Positions 46,501 through 53,543 of a stretch of 64,000 nt of DNA are shown one piece after another; positions within the stretch are counted from its first letter, which is position 1; each line of letters starts with the position of its first letter. The translations under genes were made by a program, and so were the position numbers. Source of the stretch: Paenibacillus sp. LS1 (GTDB lineage: Bacteria; Bacillota; Bacilli; Paenibacillales; Paenibacillaceae); NCBI RefSeq assembly GCF_026013365.1, contig NZ_JAPDOE010000003.1, positions 248,001-312,000 on the forward strand, written 5' to 3'. The notes under the pieces are model-generated. The model worked only from the letters and a program-made list of their open reading frames with translations. It did not search any database and was not told where the DNA came from.

Positions 46501-46703
46501 CATTCTCCGTTCATATACATTACCGGCACTTGTTCCAGATCAACACCTCGCAAATCAACTACACCATTCACAGCGTGATGATCGTCCAAGGCAGGGAAGA
46601 ACTGCGACCAGACCCAGCGCATACCAAGCAGTACGCCAAAAATAATCAGCATGATGATCATATATCTGTAACGGTTCACAGGTTTCGTTTGAAGTGATTT
46701 CAT
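43560..46703 (-). CDS. Very large hybrid sensor kinase: DISM - 7TM - HisKA/HATPase - REC - LytS-type kinase
   Basis: A 1047-aa protein. TM1 (about 13-32) leads into an extracellular DISMED2-like jelly-roll (about 45-200, GEWELYSNELL, SSLGYATYRLRVL), then seven TM helices (about 210-400). HisKA has the phospho-His in NTSHELRTPLHGI (about 447). The first HATPase follows (about 555-660: NLLHNALKH, DTGIGMD, GIGLGLNI). The receiver has VDDDPVNLD (about 733) and phospho-Asp in LLITDVMMPNMSG (about 779). A second kinase module of the LytS/His_kinase type comes next: QIQPHFLFNTLNSL (about 880), PPLSIQPLIENAVRHGL (about 950) and DNGKGI. Two kinases of different classes in one chain is unusual. It is 3 bp downstream of its regulator gene and has no strong ribosome site of its own, so translation is probably coupled. 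Confidence 0.88.
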   Translation of the reverse strand: MKSLQTKPVNRYRYMIIMLIIFGVLLGMRWVWSQFFPALDDHHAVNGVVDLRGVDLEQVPVMYMNGEWELYSNELLTSKDIVDRVRSKPADVVQVPGDWKNAENRDQESSLGYATYRLRVLTDPLQVPVTFWFRNIRSSSEIELNGDIVGGMGKVSEDADTYEPRSTSYTATYEDEGATEIELLIRVANYDSPYIGGIGKPVRLGSQAAVDYARWYSIGFQLAIFLILLLHGMYACILFVFNPQERALLVAAILTLSVGIIIMVGHDNILMLWLPINYTWGIKLRLICLLLQNACILLLFQRLTLVHIRTKSLQLCIVMTIAYIAVILAVPIHVVYAMVQYSLIDIFFLVSSLWFLYIVGVMLFRKQADRDMVFLLLTAGGIISNMLWSTSETSKDVTTVYYPIDIIFAITGFSAYWFKKYFRNASENMKLNIELQKGDKIKDQFLANTSHELRTPLHGIINIAHNVVTREKSRLDERSLEDMELLITIGRRMSHLLGDLLDVVRLKEHRIVLRQVPLSIQSVVPGIIAMLQFMAERKPVRLHMEIPESFPLVMADEERLVQILYNLLHNALKHTEEGTISVNAEIREGHALIHVADTGIGMDEDTRMRIFLPYEQGSYGISDGQGIGLGLNICKQLVELHGGALTVQSEPGKGSVFSFDLPLAHETTHQAESQLPLIWEQAMEMMEDAPGGFLLPRPGMGDVESSATAEMAPLLKEGRATILAVDDDPVNLDVLVSILSTEPYDITTARSGQEAMELLGTRQWDLLITDVMMPNMSGYELTQKVREQFSMSELPVLLLTARSQPPDIYTGFASGANDYVTKPVDALELKYRIRALTMLNQSIQERLRMEAAYLQAQIQPHFLFNTLNSLMVLSDIDTEHMRKLGEAFSSYLRISFNYLNTGELVKLSYELELVEAYLFIEKTRFEDRLSVVLNVEPDLPLLLPPLSIQPLIENAVRHGLLSRNVGGTVCLSITRHEGYTRIEVKDNGKGIEPKKVAELLHATPGGKGGIGIVNTNRRLLQRYGQGLSIVSEPGEGTMVSFDIPDEI

Positions 46704-46706
46704 TAT

Positions 46707-47864
46707 TTATGTTTTCATGACTTTGGTTAAACCGAGCTTCCAGTCCTGATACCATTCGCTAATGTTTTCACTGATCGGTATCTCCAAATCGTGCTCCATT
46801 CTGGTGGTTAAGAGACGATACTGCTCCTCCACACCGAGATCGTTGTGCATTTCATCATACAATTTCATTAGAACAAAATAACTTTCTTCCTCATCCGGAA
46901 GCATCTGCTGGATACGCCGCGTGCTCTCAATCACTTTCTCCCCCAGCCCCTGTTGCTGGTAATACAGACTTAGTTGTCTCATATGATACAACCACAGGTA
47001 TCGTAATCTTTCCCGTTCAGGTTCAGCCCACATGTATTCGTAATTGCCAAGATACGTGCCCTTGTATAAATGAAGCGCTTGCTCATAGGCATGAATGGTA
47101 CTGGCATCAACGACTTTCCATTGCCTGATCTCTTGTTCCCACTGCTCACTATCCAACTGAGCTTCACCCAATTCGAGCCGATAGCCGGCTTCAAGGTGTC
47201 CACTCTGAATCGTGATCATATCCATATCGCATGCTTTCAGGGTTTGGCGGACATGATACATCGTGGTGTAGAGTTGATGCACCGTCTTATCCTCTTCCAA
47301 TTCAGGCCACAGCATCTCCAGCAACACACTGCGATGAATCGTCTGATTCCGGTGGTGAAGTAAATAGGCAAACAGCTCCTGCGCCTTGCTTGTGCGCCAT
47401 TTGGCAACCTGGATATCCTGGCCTGGAAGCTTAAACTGAATCTGATTAAAACAGCAAATTAAAGGTACGATGGTATCCTTAGACCGCTGCTCGTGTTTTA
47501 ACCTCAGTTTTTCCCGGACTCGACTCATCGTCTGCTTCAATCGATCTTTCTGGATGGGCTTCATCACATAATCCAAAGCCTGTAACTCAAAGGCATGCAC
47601 CGCATATTGATCGTAACTGGTCACAAAAATAATCTCGGTTTCCTGCACAGAGGCCTGAATCTGTCTTCCCAGATCCATACCATCCATCTCCGGCATATGA
47701 ATATCCAGAAATACAACATCAGGACGGTGCTCTACAATACCTGCCATAGCCTCTGTCGGATTCATGTATGTAGCGATAATTTCGATGTCGCTTACTTCTT
47801 TTTCTAGTGATTTTTGAAGGCCTATCAACGCTAGACGTTCGTCGTCAACCAATATCACTTTCAC
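46707..47864 (-). CDS. Response regulator with winged-helix and BTAD (SARP-like) effector
   Basis: A 385-aa protein. Receiver: LVDDERLALIG (about 5-15), phospho-Asp in VVFLDIHMPEMDG (about 55), MKPIQKDRL (Lys at about 105). A winged helix follows (about 150-225, SKAQELFAYLLHHRNQTIHRSVLLEMLWP), then a bacterial transcriptional activator domain (about 235-375, ALHLYKGTYLGNYEYMWAEPERERLR), the layout of SARP/AfsR-type activators fused to REC. The start is GTG, with AAGGAGG 8 bp upstream. It is the first gene of a two-gene operon with the hybrid kinase. Its targets are not evident here. Confidence 0.88.
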   Translation of the reverse strand: MKVILVDDERLALIGLQKSLEKEVSDIEIIATYMNPTEAMAGIVEHRPDVVFLDIHMPEMDGMDLGRQIQASVQETEIIFVTSYDQYAVHAFELQALDYVMKPIQKDRLKQTMSRVREKLRLKHEQRSKDTIVPLICCFNQIQFKLPGQDIQVAKWRTSKAQELFAYLLHHRNQTIHRSVLLEMLWPELEEDKTVHQLYTTMYHVRQTLKACDMDMITIQSGHLEAGYRLELGEAQLDSEQWEQEIRQWKVVDASTIHAYEQALHLYKGTYLGNYEYMWAEPERERLRYLWLYHMRQLSLYYQQQGLGEKVIESTRRIQQMLPDEEESYFVLMKLYDEMHNDLGVEEQYRLLTTRMEHDLEIPISENISEWYQDWKLGLTKVMKT

Positions 47865-48032
47865 CGGAGCTTCCTCCTTGACCCGGAGGTCTTGAGATTT
47901 ATTTTCACTATTATATCATAGGGATTTCAAGTATTTGGATTCGTGTTGTCCCTTTTTTAATTTTTAGCAATTTAATTGTATAATATATAATGCAGGTTAA
48001 AAGATCCGGTCTAAAAGAGAGGAAGGTTCCAT

Positions 48033-48530
48033 ATGTCAGATGCTAATCACAGCTTTGGACAAGCCCTTGTCAAATCATTAGTGGGGGAACGCGGTCATAT
48101 CCGTATCGCTCGTGCTCTACCCGATATTGATGTCACACTTGCTGCTCGTACGCACGATGCTATGCCATATACCATCTATCAGTTGGTGAAGCACATGCAT
48201 TATTGGCAGCAATTCATGCTCGAGCACTTGGAAGGACGTAAGCCACAGCTCCCTGCTAACGTGAGCGAGAGCTGGCCTGAAGAGAAAGGTCCACAGGATG
48301 AAGCTACATGGAAGGCAGATATCCAGGCATTCTTGGATGGGGTTGATCGAGCGGTAGTCATTGCGGAAACGGCACAATTGGATGATGCACTGCTCTATTT
48401 CCCAGGGGAAACCAAGGCAGGAGTTCTACGCAATATCGCATCTCATAACTCGTATCATCTGGGTGAGATTGTTTTGCTGCGTCGCTTCTACGGCGCATGG
48501 CCGCCTCCAGGTGGGGGATTCCCGGCGTAA
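48033..48530 (+). CDS. DinB-family metal-binding protein
   Basis: A 165-aa four-helix-bundle protein of the DinB/YfiT-like superfamily. The expected metal-binding histidines are in YQLVKHMHYW (about 52-54) and in HNSYHLGEIVLLRR (about 139 and 143). Members act as bacillithiol or thiol transferases or are of unknown function. A Gly/Pro-rich end (GAWPPPGGGFPA) is typical. The GAGGAAGG ribosome site supports ATG 48033, and a doubled TATAAT at 47979-47991 is the likely -10 region. Single-gene unit, with a terminator at 48576-48610. Confidence 0.85.
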   Translation: MSDANHSFGQALVKSLVGERGHIRIARALPDIDVTLAARTHDAMPYTIYQLVKHMHYWQQFMLEHLEGRKPQLPANVSESWPEEKGPQDEATWKADIQAFLDGVDRAVVIAETAQLDDALLYFPGETKAGVLRNIASHNSYHLGEIVLLRRFYGAWPPPGGGFPA

Positions 48531-48575
48531 ACTATATTTACAACAGATCTATTGCACGGACATACAGACACATCT

Positions 48576-48610
48576 AAGCTGTGAAAGGACGATTGTTCCT
48601 TTTACAGCTT
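48576..48610 (+). terminator. Intrinsic terminator of the DinB gene
   Basis: AAGCTGTgAAAGGA-cgattg-TTCCTTTtACAGCTT hairpin about 45 bp after the stop, followed by a T-rich segment. Confidence 0.7.
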
Positions 48611-48685
48611 CTTGTGGTTACAGGCAAGTAGCATCACATTGAAGTACCAATTATAACTCCCATAACCTGCGCCAAGCTCATATAT

Positions 48686-48712
48686 TACTTCAAAGTACGT
48701 ATATGACTTTGA
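48686..48712. promoter_or_regulatory. Overlapping palindromes, possible HxlR-type operator
   Basis: TACTT-ca-AAGTA (48686-48697) overlaps TCAAAGT-N9-ACTTTGA (48690-48712), about 70-95 bp before the SDR start. GTAC-containing palindromes are typical targets of HxlR-family repressors, one of which is encoded at 49907-50284. Confidence 0.4.
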
Positions 48713-48779
48713 GGTGCGTACTTCTCATCCTTCTTTTTCTGACCCACAATATGATCAGAAGAAGAGAGGAGCATGTCCA

Positions 48780-49850
48780 TTGAAACCCGAACAATCCGTT
48801 ACCCGTTACACCGCACTTGTCATTGGTGCTGGAGGCGTTATTGGAAGAAACCTTATTGATTATCTGATGACACTTCCGCAATGGAATGTCATTGGTGTAT
48901 CTCGCCGCGGAGGAGAAGATGCTCCCAAGTTACGTTATATATCAGCTGATTTACTGAACGAAGCAGACACACAAAACAAACTGAGTCATTTAACGACCGT
49001 TACGCATATTTTCTACGCCGCGTATCAGGATCGTCCAACCTGGGCCGAATTGGTGCAGCCCAACTTGGCTATGCTCGCCAATGTGGTGAATACGATTGAA
49101 CCGATTGCCCCAAATCTCGAACATATCAGTCTGATGCAAGGTTATAAGGTGTACGGGGCACATCTGGGTCCATTTAAAACACCTGCCAAAGAAACAGACG
49201 CACATCATATGCCTCCTGAATTCAATGTCGATCAGCAACAGTTTCTCGAGGATCGGCAACTCGGAAGCAGCTGGACCTGGTCAGCACTGCGCCCATCTGT
49301 TGTATGTGGATTCGCCCTGGGTAATCCAATGAACCTTGCGATGGTGATCGGGGTATATGCTTCTATCTCTAAGGAACTTGGCTTACCACTTCGCTTTCCT
49401 GGGAAACCAGGAGCGTATCATTCGCTTCTTGAAATGACCGATGCAACATTGCTTGCTCACGCAACTGTATGGGCAGCAACTGAACCTCGCTGTGCCAATC
49501 AGGCATTTAACATCACCAATGGCGATCTGTTTCGCTGGAATGAACTATGGCCCAAAATCGCTTCATTTTTCAAACTGGAAACGGCTCCTCCACTGCCCCT
49601 CTCCCTTGCAACGGTAATGGCAGATAAAGAAGCTCTTTGGATTTCCATGATTGAAAAGTATGGTTTGGTAAACACCCCTTATGATGATGTCTCTTCCTGG
49701 GCATTTGGTGACTTTGTCTTCTCGTGGGATTATGACTTCTTTGCAGATGGTTCCAAAGCTCGCCGCTTCGGATTTCATGATTTCATTGACACTGAGGCTA
49801 TGTTTATGGATATTTTCAGAAATCTACGTGAGCGCAATATCCTTCCGTAA
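48780..49850 (+). CDS. NAD(P)-dependent SDR, PRISE (progesterone 5-beta-reductase/iridoid synthase)-like
   Basis: A 356-aa extended SDR starting at TTG 48780, which has GAGAGGAG 8 bp upstream. A frame extending to 48714 adds 22 residues with no ribosome site. Rossmann motif ALVIGAGGVIGRNL lies at the N-terminus. HISLMQGYKVYGAHLGPFKTPAKE is the PRISE catalytic-Lys region. The second catalytic region, normally FYY, reads EFNVDQQQFLED here, so the usual active-site Tyr seems replaced. The C-terminal part (FRWNELWPKIASFF) is typical of the family. It probably reduces enones or related carbonyls. It converges on an HxlR regulator gene and has overlapping palindromes upstream, suggesting electrophile-responsive control. 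Confidence 0.8.
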   Translation: MKPEQSVTRYTALVIGAGGVIGRNLIDYLMTLPQWNVIGVSRRGGEDAPKLRYISADLLNEADTQNKLSHLTTVTHIFYAAYQDRPTWAELVQPNLAMLANVVNTIEPIAPNLEHISLMQGYKVYGAHLGPFKTPAKETDAHHMPPEFNVDQQQFLEDRQLGSSWTWSALRPSVVCGFALGNPMNLAMVIGVYASISKELGLPLRFPGKPGAYHSLLEMTDATLLAHATVWAATEPRCANQAFNITNGDLFRWNELWPKIASFFKLETAPPLPLSLATVMADKEALWISMIEKYGLVNTPYDDVSSWAFGDFVFSWDYDFFADGSKARRFGFHDFIDTEAMFMDIFRNLRERNILP

Positions 49851-49868
49851 ATTAAATAAAATGCACAA

Positions 49869-49900
49869 TAAGCCGATTCCCGAATTGCAGAATCGGCTTA
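49869..49900. terminator. Bidirectional intrinsic terminator
   Basis: TAAGCCGATTC-ccgaattgca-GAATCGGCTTA hairpin between the convergent SDR and HxlR genes. Confidence 0.85.
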
Positions 49901-49906
49901 TATAAG

Positions 49907-50284
49907 TCACTCAACGTCAGTAGTAGTTGGCGGCTTAAACAGGATTTTTCCTCGATCACCATAAACATTCTCCACGTGTATATCGCCCCACCTACACATC
50001 AGATGAAGAATCTCTTTAAGGCTACATCCATACTCTGTTAACTCATACTCCACTTTAGGCGGGACCTGGTGATGGGAGATACGGACGATGATCCCCGCCT
50101 CCGTTAGTTCACCAAGCTGCTGAGTCAGCACTTTCTGGGTGATCGCGGGGATCAGCTTCATCAGTTCACCATTACGTTTCTTGCCAAAGGTAAGATGGAA
50201 CAGAATAACGGGCTTCCACTTTCCCCCGATCACTTCAAGAAAAGCTTCAACTGCGGTGTTATATACTTTGAGCGGTTCCTCCAT
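49907..50284 (-). CDS. HxlR-family transcriptional regulator
   Basis: A 125-aa winged-helix protein. It has the family's hallmark EVIGGKWKPVILFHL (about 16-30), the recognition-helix region KLIPAITQKVLTQQLGELTEAGII and the wing YELTEYGCSL. Unlike thiol-sensing HxlR members such as YodB, it has no N-terminal Cys; the two Cys residues here are at about 107 and 118. ATG is preceded by AAGGTGAT. It probably represses the convergent SDR gene, whose upstream region holds matching palindromes. The regulator's own leader contains one GTAC-containing half-site, so autoregulation is possible. Confidence 0.85.
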   Translation of the reverse strand: MEEPLKVYNTAVEAFLEVIGGKWKPVILFHLTFGKKRNGELMKLIPAITQKVLTQQLGELTEAGIIVRISHHQVPPKVEYELTEYGCSLKEILHLMCRWGDIHVENVYGDRGKILFKPPTTTDVE

Positions 50285-50367
50285 ATCACCTTCTGCCCCC
50301 TTCCAGACAAAAGTACCTCCTAACGAATGATGTGTTTTTGCACAAAACAGTTTAAGGAAGTCGAATT

Positions 50368-51318
50368 CTAAACCTCCGGGGTCATTAATCCTTGGATAAA
50401 CGTCTCAAAGTTCGGTGCCAGCGAAATAGTCTCTTTGGGATTCTCCCTTTTCACATAGACCACCTCGGGTTCTCCATCATTCCCGAATGAACGATAATCA
50501 AGCATGACAACCCCCGACTCCGAAGGAGATACTGCGATGACTACGCCAATCTCCGGATAGCCTTCACGTTCAATCAAAGTCCAGCTACCTTGTGCACCGG
50601 CTAATGTGCGAGGCTTCTCACGGCCAATGCCCAGTATGCCTTCAATTTCAACATAGTCCGTAGCTCCCGTATCTGTGTTCGCTACAGGGAAATAACGATT
50701 GTACGGAATACCGCCGTTATGTACCTTCATCATCTCAATGTAGGAGGCAGGAAGTCGAAACACCAATTGCTCCTCGACAGAGTCAATGAGACCATCACTC
50801 GGCGAGTTGGACACATAATGTTCCAGGGCCTGCTCACTATCGTTCCAGAATTCGCCGGATTCTGGTCTGGGAACCGTTGGAATGGTCGCTACAACGTCAA
50901 CGGGTACACGGAATTCTTCGACAGCCTCTGGGTCCGTTTCAACTTCAGGTTCAGACTCGGACGGCTCCTCCATTTTACTTCGAATCCACTCCAGAAACTC
51001 CAGCGTATCTTCATCCTCAGGCTCCAATTCATCCGCTCTTTCGAACGCTTGCAGTGCATGCGCATATTGCTCCAGATAATAATAAGCCAGTCCAATCCGA
51101 TAATGCCAGAGTGGGTCACCTGTTCCCTCTTTGGCAACTGTCAGGAATTGTTCGACCGCTTCTTCATACCGTTCCAGGTTATTCAGCGCTCGTCCCAAAT
51201 GGTTAACCAGCTCATAATCTCTTTCTTCCACAGGAATCGCTTGAATTGCATCTACAATTTCCTGAAATTCATCTTCTTCATGCCAATCTTGCAATTGAAC
51301 CAACAGATCGTCTCTCAT
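50368..51318 (-). CDS. TPR and SMI1/KNR4 domain protein
   Basis: A 316-aa protein. The N-terminal half has TPR-like helical repeats (about 35-120: HLGRALNNLERYEEAVEQFL; YRIGLAYYYLEQYAHALQAF), followed by an acidic Glu/Pro linker (about 125-150). The C-terminal half is a SMI1/KNR4 domain (about 180-305: LVFRLPASYIEMMKVHNGG; VIAVSPSESGVVMLDY). SMI1 domains are widely used as immunity proteins to contact-dependent toxins, but stand-alone TPR-SMI1 proteins also have other roles. No toxin gene is adjacent. ATG 51318 has GGGGAGG 8 bp upstream; ATG 51339 has no ribosome site. Cytosolic. Confidence 0.82.
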   Translation of the reverse strand: MRDDLLVQLQDWHEEDEFQEIVDAIQAIPVEERDYELVNHLGRALNNLERYEEAVEQFLTVAKEGTGDPLWHYRIGLAYYYLEQYAHALQAFERADELEPEDEDTLEFLEWIRSKMEEPSESEPEVETDPEAVEEFRVPVDVVATIPTVPRPESGEFWNDSEQALEHYVSNSPSDGLIDSVEEQLVFRLPASYIEMMKVHNGGIPYNRYFPVANTDTGATDYVEIEGILGIGREKPRTLAGAQGSWTLIEREGYPEIGVVIAVSPSESGVVMLDYRSFGNDGEPEVVYVKRENPKETISLAPNFETFIQGLMTPEV

Positions 51319-51458
51319 TCCTTTGGCCTCCCCGTTCATTCACTCATGATTACGTATTGAAAATTATACCACTATCCGGATCACCATCTCCAGCAAAGCA
51401 ATATCCTTAGGGATATCTTGAAACAATTTCTTTTCATTTCCGATGCCAAAGCTAAAAA

Positions 51459-51500
51459 AGGTAACCTGAACCCGGTTAAGAAAACCAGGCAGGCTACCTT
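51459..51500 (-). terminator. Intrinsic terminator of PL4 gene
   Basis: AAGGTAACCTG...CCCGGTT...AACC...CAGGCTACCTT hairpin on the minus strand, followed by a TTTT-rich run past the stop at 51533. Confidence 0.75.
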
Positions 51501-51532
51501 CTTTATTCCTTCCACAACATTGCATTCTTAAC

Positions 51533-53158
51533 TCAATTCAGCAGCTCAACACAATCGTAGACCCAACCTGCACTTAACCAGTTACCCAAATCACTGGAAC
51601 CGCTGATCGGCGTAATTGTGATGGTATTGGAACCATTCACGAAGTAGGATGCTGGAACATTCCAGCTAAAGGTTGTGTTGTTGCCACGATACGTACCAAT
51701 GGTGAAGCTACGAGAATTGGGCTGTGAAGACGCGGCAGGATTGGTTAAAGCATGTCCATTAACCGTTACACTAGGTCTGCCATTATTGTAGGCTGCGGTA
51801 ATACCGATGTTGAGCATATGAGAAGATGCCGCTTGAGATGCATTCAAGTTAAACGTTATTGTGGTTGGAGAATTCTCACCACGGAACTGGATTGCCGGGA
51901 ATCGATTGGTCGCACTACCGGTAGCATAGGTGACAGGCCCCCAGCTTGGGTTGCGACTATCGGACGGGTGACGAATCGGAATCGTCTGTCCATTCAGGAA
52001 CTCTCGTGGTGTACCATCCCAGTTACCGATTCGCCAGATGCTTGCGGCTTGACTCGGGTCATTGTTAATCGTACGTGTATTCAGTGTCGTCGTTTGTCCT
52101 GCCGTGACATTAACCGTTTCCGTATATACGGCCAGTTCTCCCTTATAGGCTGTCATGGTGTACGTGCCCGGGATCATACTATATTTGGCGGCCGCCCCAC
52201 TTGAAGACGTACCTACCCAATACTGGGCATTGCTATTGGCGAATCCAATTGTGTACGCATAACCTGTATCCATCCCGCTGAGACCATTGAGCACGACGTT
52301 CCCTCGACTGGATACCCAACCTTGCAGATTCAGACCAGACATCCAGCTAAAATCAGGTACACTCGGCGTACCATCCGTTGTGAAGATCAAAGCGTACGGC
52401 CCATGCAGACCCAGACGCCAATTTTCCGTCTGTGCATGTCCCGAGTTCATATAGTTATATACTTCCGTCTCTGTTCCACTTTGGAACTGGATGTCACGGA
52501 AGAATGGACCACCAGAGCTTTTTTCCCGATTGCCGTAGGCCATAAATACACCGACGCCATTCCCCGTAACTCCACGAACGGATAAATCTTTGGCCTGATC
52601 ATTACCATAATATTTGGAGGCACTCTGGCCGTTTGCGAAACCAAATACATCCTGACTCTCGATTGCTCCAGTGTTACCTCGATTATTGGAATTCGCCGGA
52701 ACACCTGTCAACACACTACCATCACCACGGAAAATGTACCGCAGCTCCCCAATCGAAGGTTGAGCCGTGATATGCGTTGCCATGTAAATGATGTTCTCAC
52801 CACCACGCGAAGCATAATAGTGAGTTAGTGTGCTTGTCGATACCGTGATTAACACGGTTGATCCTGAAGGAGAGGTATTCCAAGTTACATTGGCGGAGGA
52901 GCCCAAACCTGAACCGATATGCGATCCCCTGTTGCTGTTTAGCTCCGTGCCGTTCATTTTGGCCGAGATAATATCCCCATTGGTTTTGTTCACCACGTAG
53001 ACTAATCCTGAACCGGTGTTTACTTCAATTCTGGAGCCGTTATCGGTCACATTAATGGTTGCCGCGTGTCCGGTAGATGCAGGGTATACAGCAGCTGTTG
53101 CAATCATTACGACAATTAAAAATAAGCCAAGCGCTTTTCTCACTATACGTTGGTTCAT
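51533..53158 (-). CDS. Secreted rhamnogalacturonan endolyase, polysaccharide lyase family 4
   Basis: A 541-aa protein. The signal peptide ends near residue 32 (PASTGHAATI). Domains follow the PL4 order: an N-terminal beta-supersandwich catalytic part (about 33-275: GLVYVVNKTNGDIISAKMNG; HITAQPSIGELRYIFRGDG; GLHGPYALIFT), an FnIII-like middle (about 285-360: LQGWVSSRGNVVLNGL; YSMIPGTYTMTAYKGELAVYTE) and a C-terminal CBM-like beta-sandwich (about 370-541: IWRIGNWDGTPREFLNG). It cleaves the rhamnose-galacturonate backbone of pectin by beta-elimination. AAGGAG lies 10 bp before ATG. A cre-like site overlaps the likely transcription start. Confidence 0.9.
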   Translation of the reverse strand: MNQRIVRKALGLFLIVVMIATAAVYPASTGHAATINVTDNGSRIEVNTGSGLVYVVNKTNGDIISAKMNGTELNSNRGSHIGSGLGSSANVTWNTSPSGSTVLITVSTSTLTHYYASRGGENIIYMATHITAQPSIGELRYIFRGDGSVLTGVPANSNNRGNTGAIESQDVFGFANGQSASKYYGNDQAKDLSVRGVTGNGVGVFMAYGNREKSSGGPFFRDIQFQSGTETEVYNYMNSGHAQTENWRLGLHGPYALIFTTDGTPSVPDFSWMSGLNLQGWVSSRGNVVLNGLSGMDTGYAYTIGFANSNAQYWVGTSSSGAAAKYSMIPGTYTMTAYKGELAVYTETVNVTAGQTTTLNTRTINNDPSQAASIWRIGNWDGTPREFLNGQTIPIRHPSDSRNPSWGPVTYATGSATNRFPAIQFRGENSPTTITFNLNASQAASSHMLNIGITAAYNNGRPSVTVNGHALTNPAASSQPNSRSFTIGTYRGNNTTFSWNVPASYFVNGSNTITITPISGSSDLGNWLSAGWVYDCVELLN

Positions 53159-53186
53159 AAGTAAATCGCTCCTTGGAATTCATTTT

Positions 53187-53205
53187 ATAAAGCGCTTACA
53201 TTATA
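53187..53205 (-). promoter_or_regulatory. -10 box and cre-like operator of the PL4 gene
   Basis: On the minus strand TATAAT (53200-53205) is immediately followed by TGTAAGCGCTTTAT (53187-53200), a cre-like 14-mer with perfect left half. CcpA binding here would cover the start point. The rest of the gap up to 53473 shows no further motif. Confidence 0.6.
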
Positions 53206-53473
53206 TTGTATAACAACTGACACTTCCGTCTTACATCGATATGTCTGCTAAGCGGGCATGTCCATCATCAATGAAATGTTATGTCTGCGTGCGTATAGCG
53301 TAGAGTCGTCACTTCAAGTGAATCTGATCTCTCCACCCCCTTCTTAAAACACTCTTCTAGTTACTAAAATCCTTACAATTCCAATAAAATAATACCATTA
53401 TATTACATATATTTGCAATAAAAACGAACCGCAGATCTGGTCCCATTCCTTCTGAAGCGTGTCTGAAATGCAG

Positions 53474-53502
53474 AAAAAAGAGCAGCATCAGCTACTCTTT
53501 TC
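53474..53502 (-). terminator. Intrinsic terminator of the TerD-like gene
   Basis: AAAAGAG-c-AGC-atca-GCT-a-CTCTTTT hairpin on the minus strand followed by T-rich sequence, 42 bp past the stop at 53544. Confidence 0.75.
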
Positions 53503-53543
53503 CTAATCTTGATACTCGCAGATCGCTATTCAAGTCAAACAGG

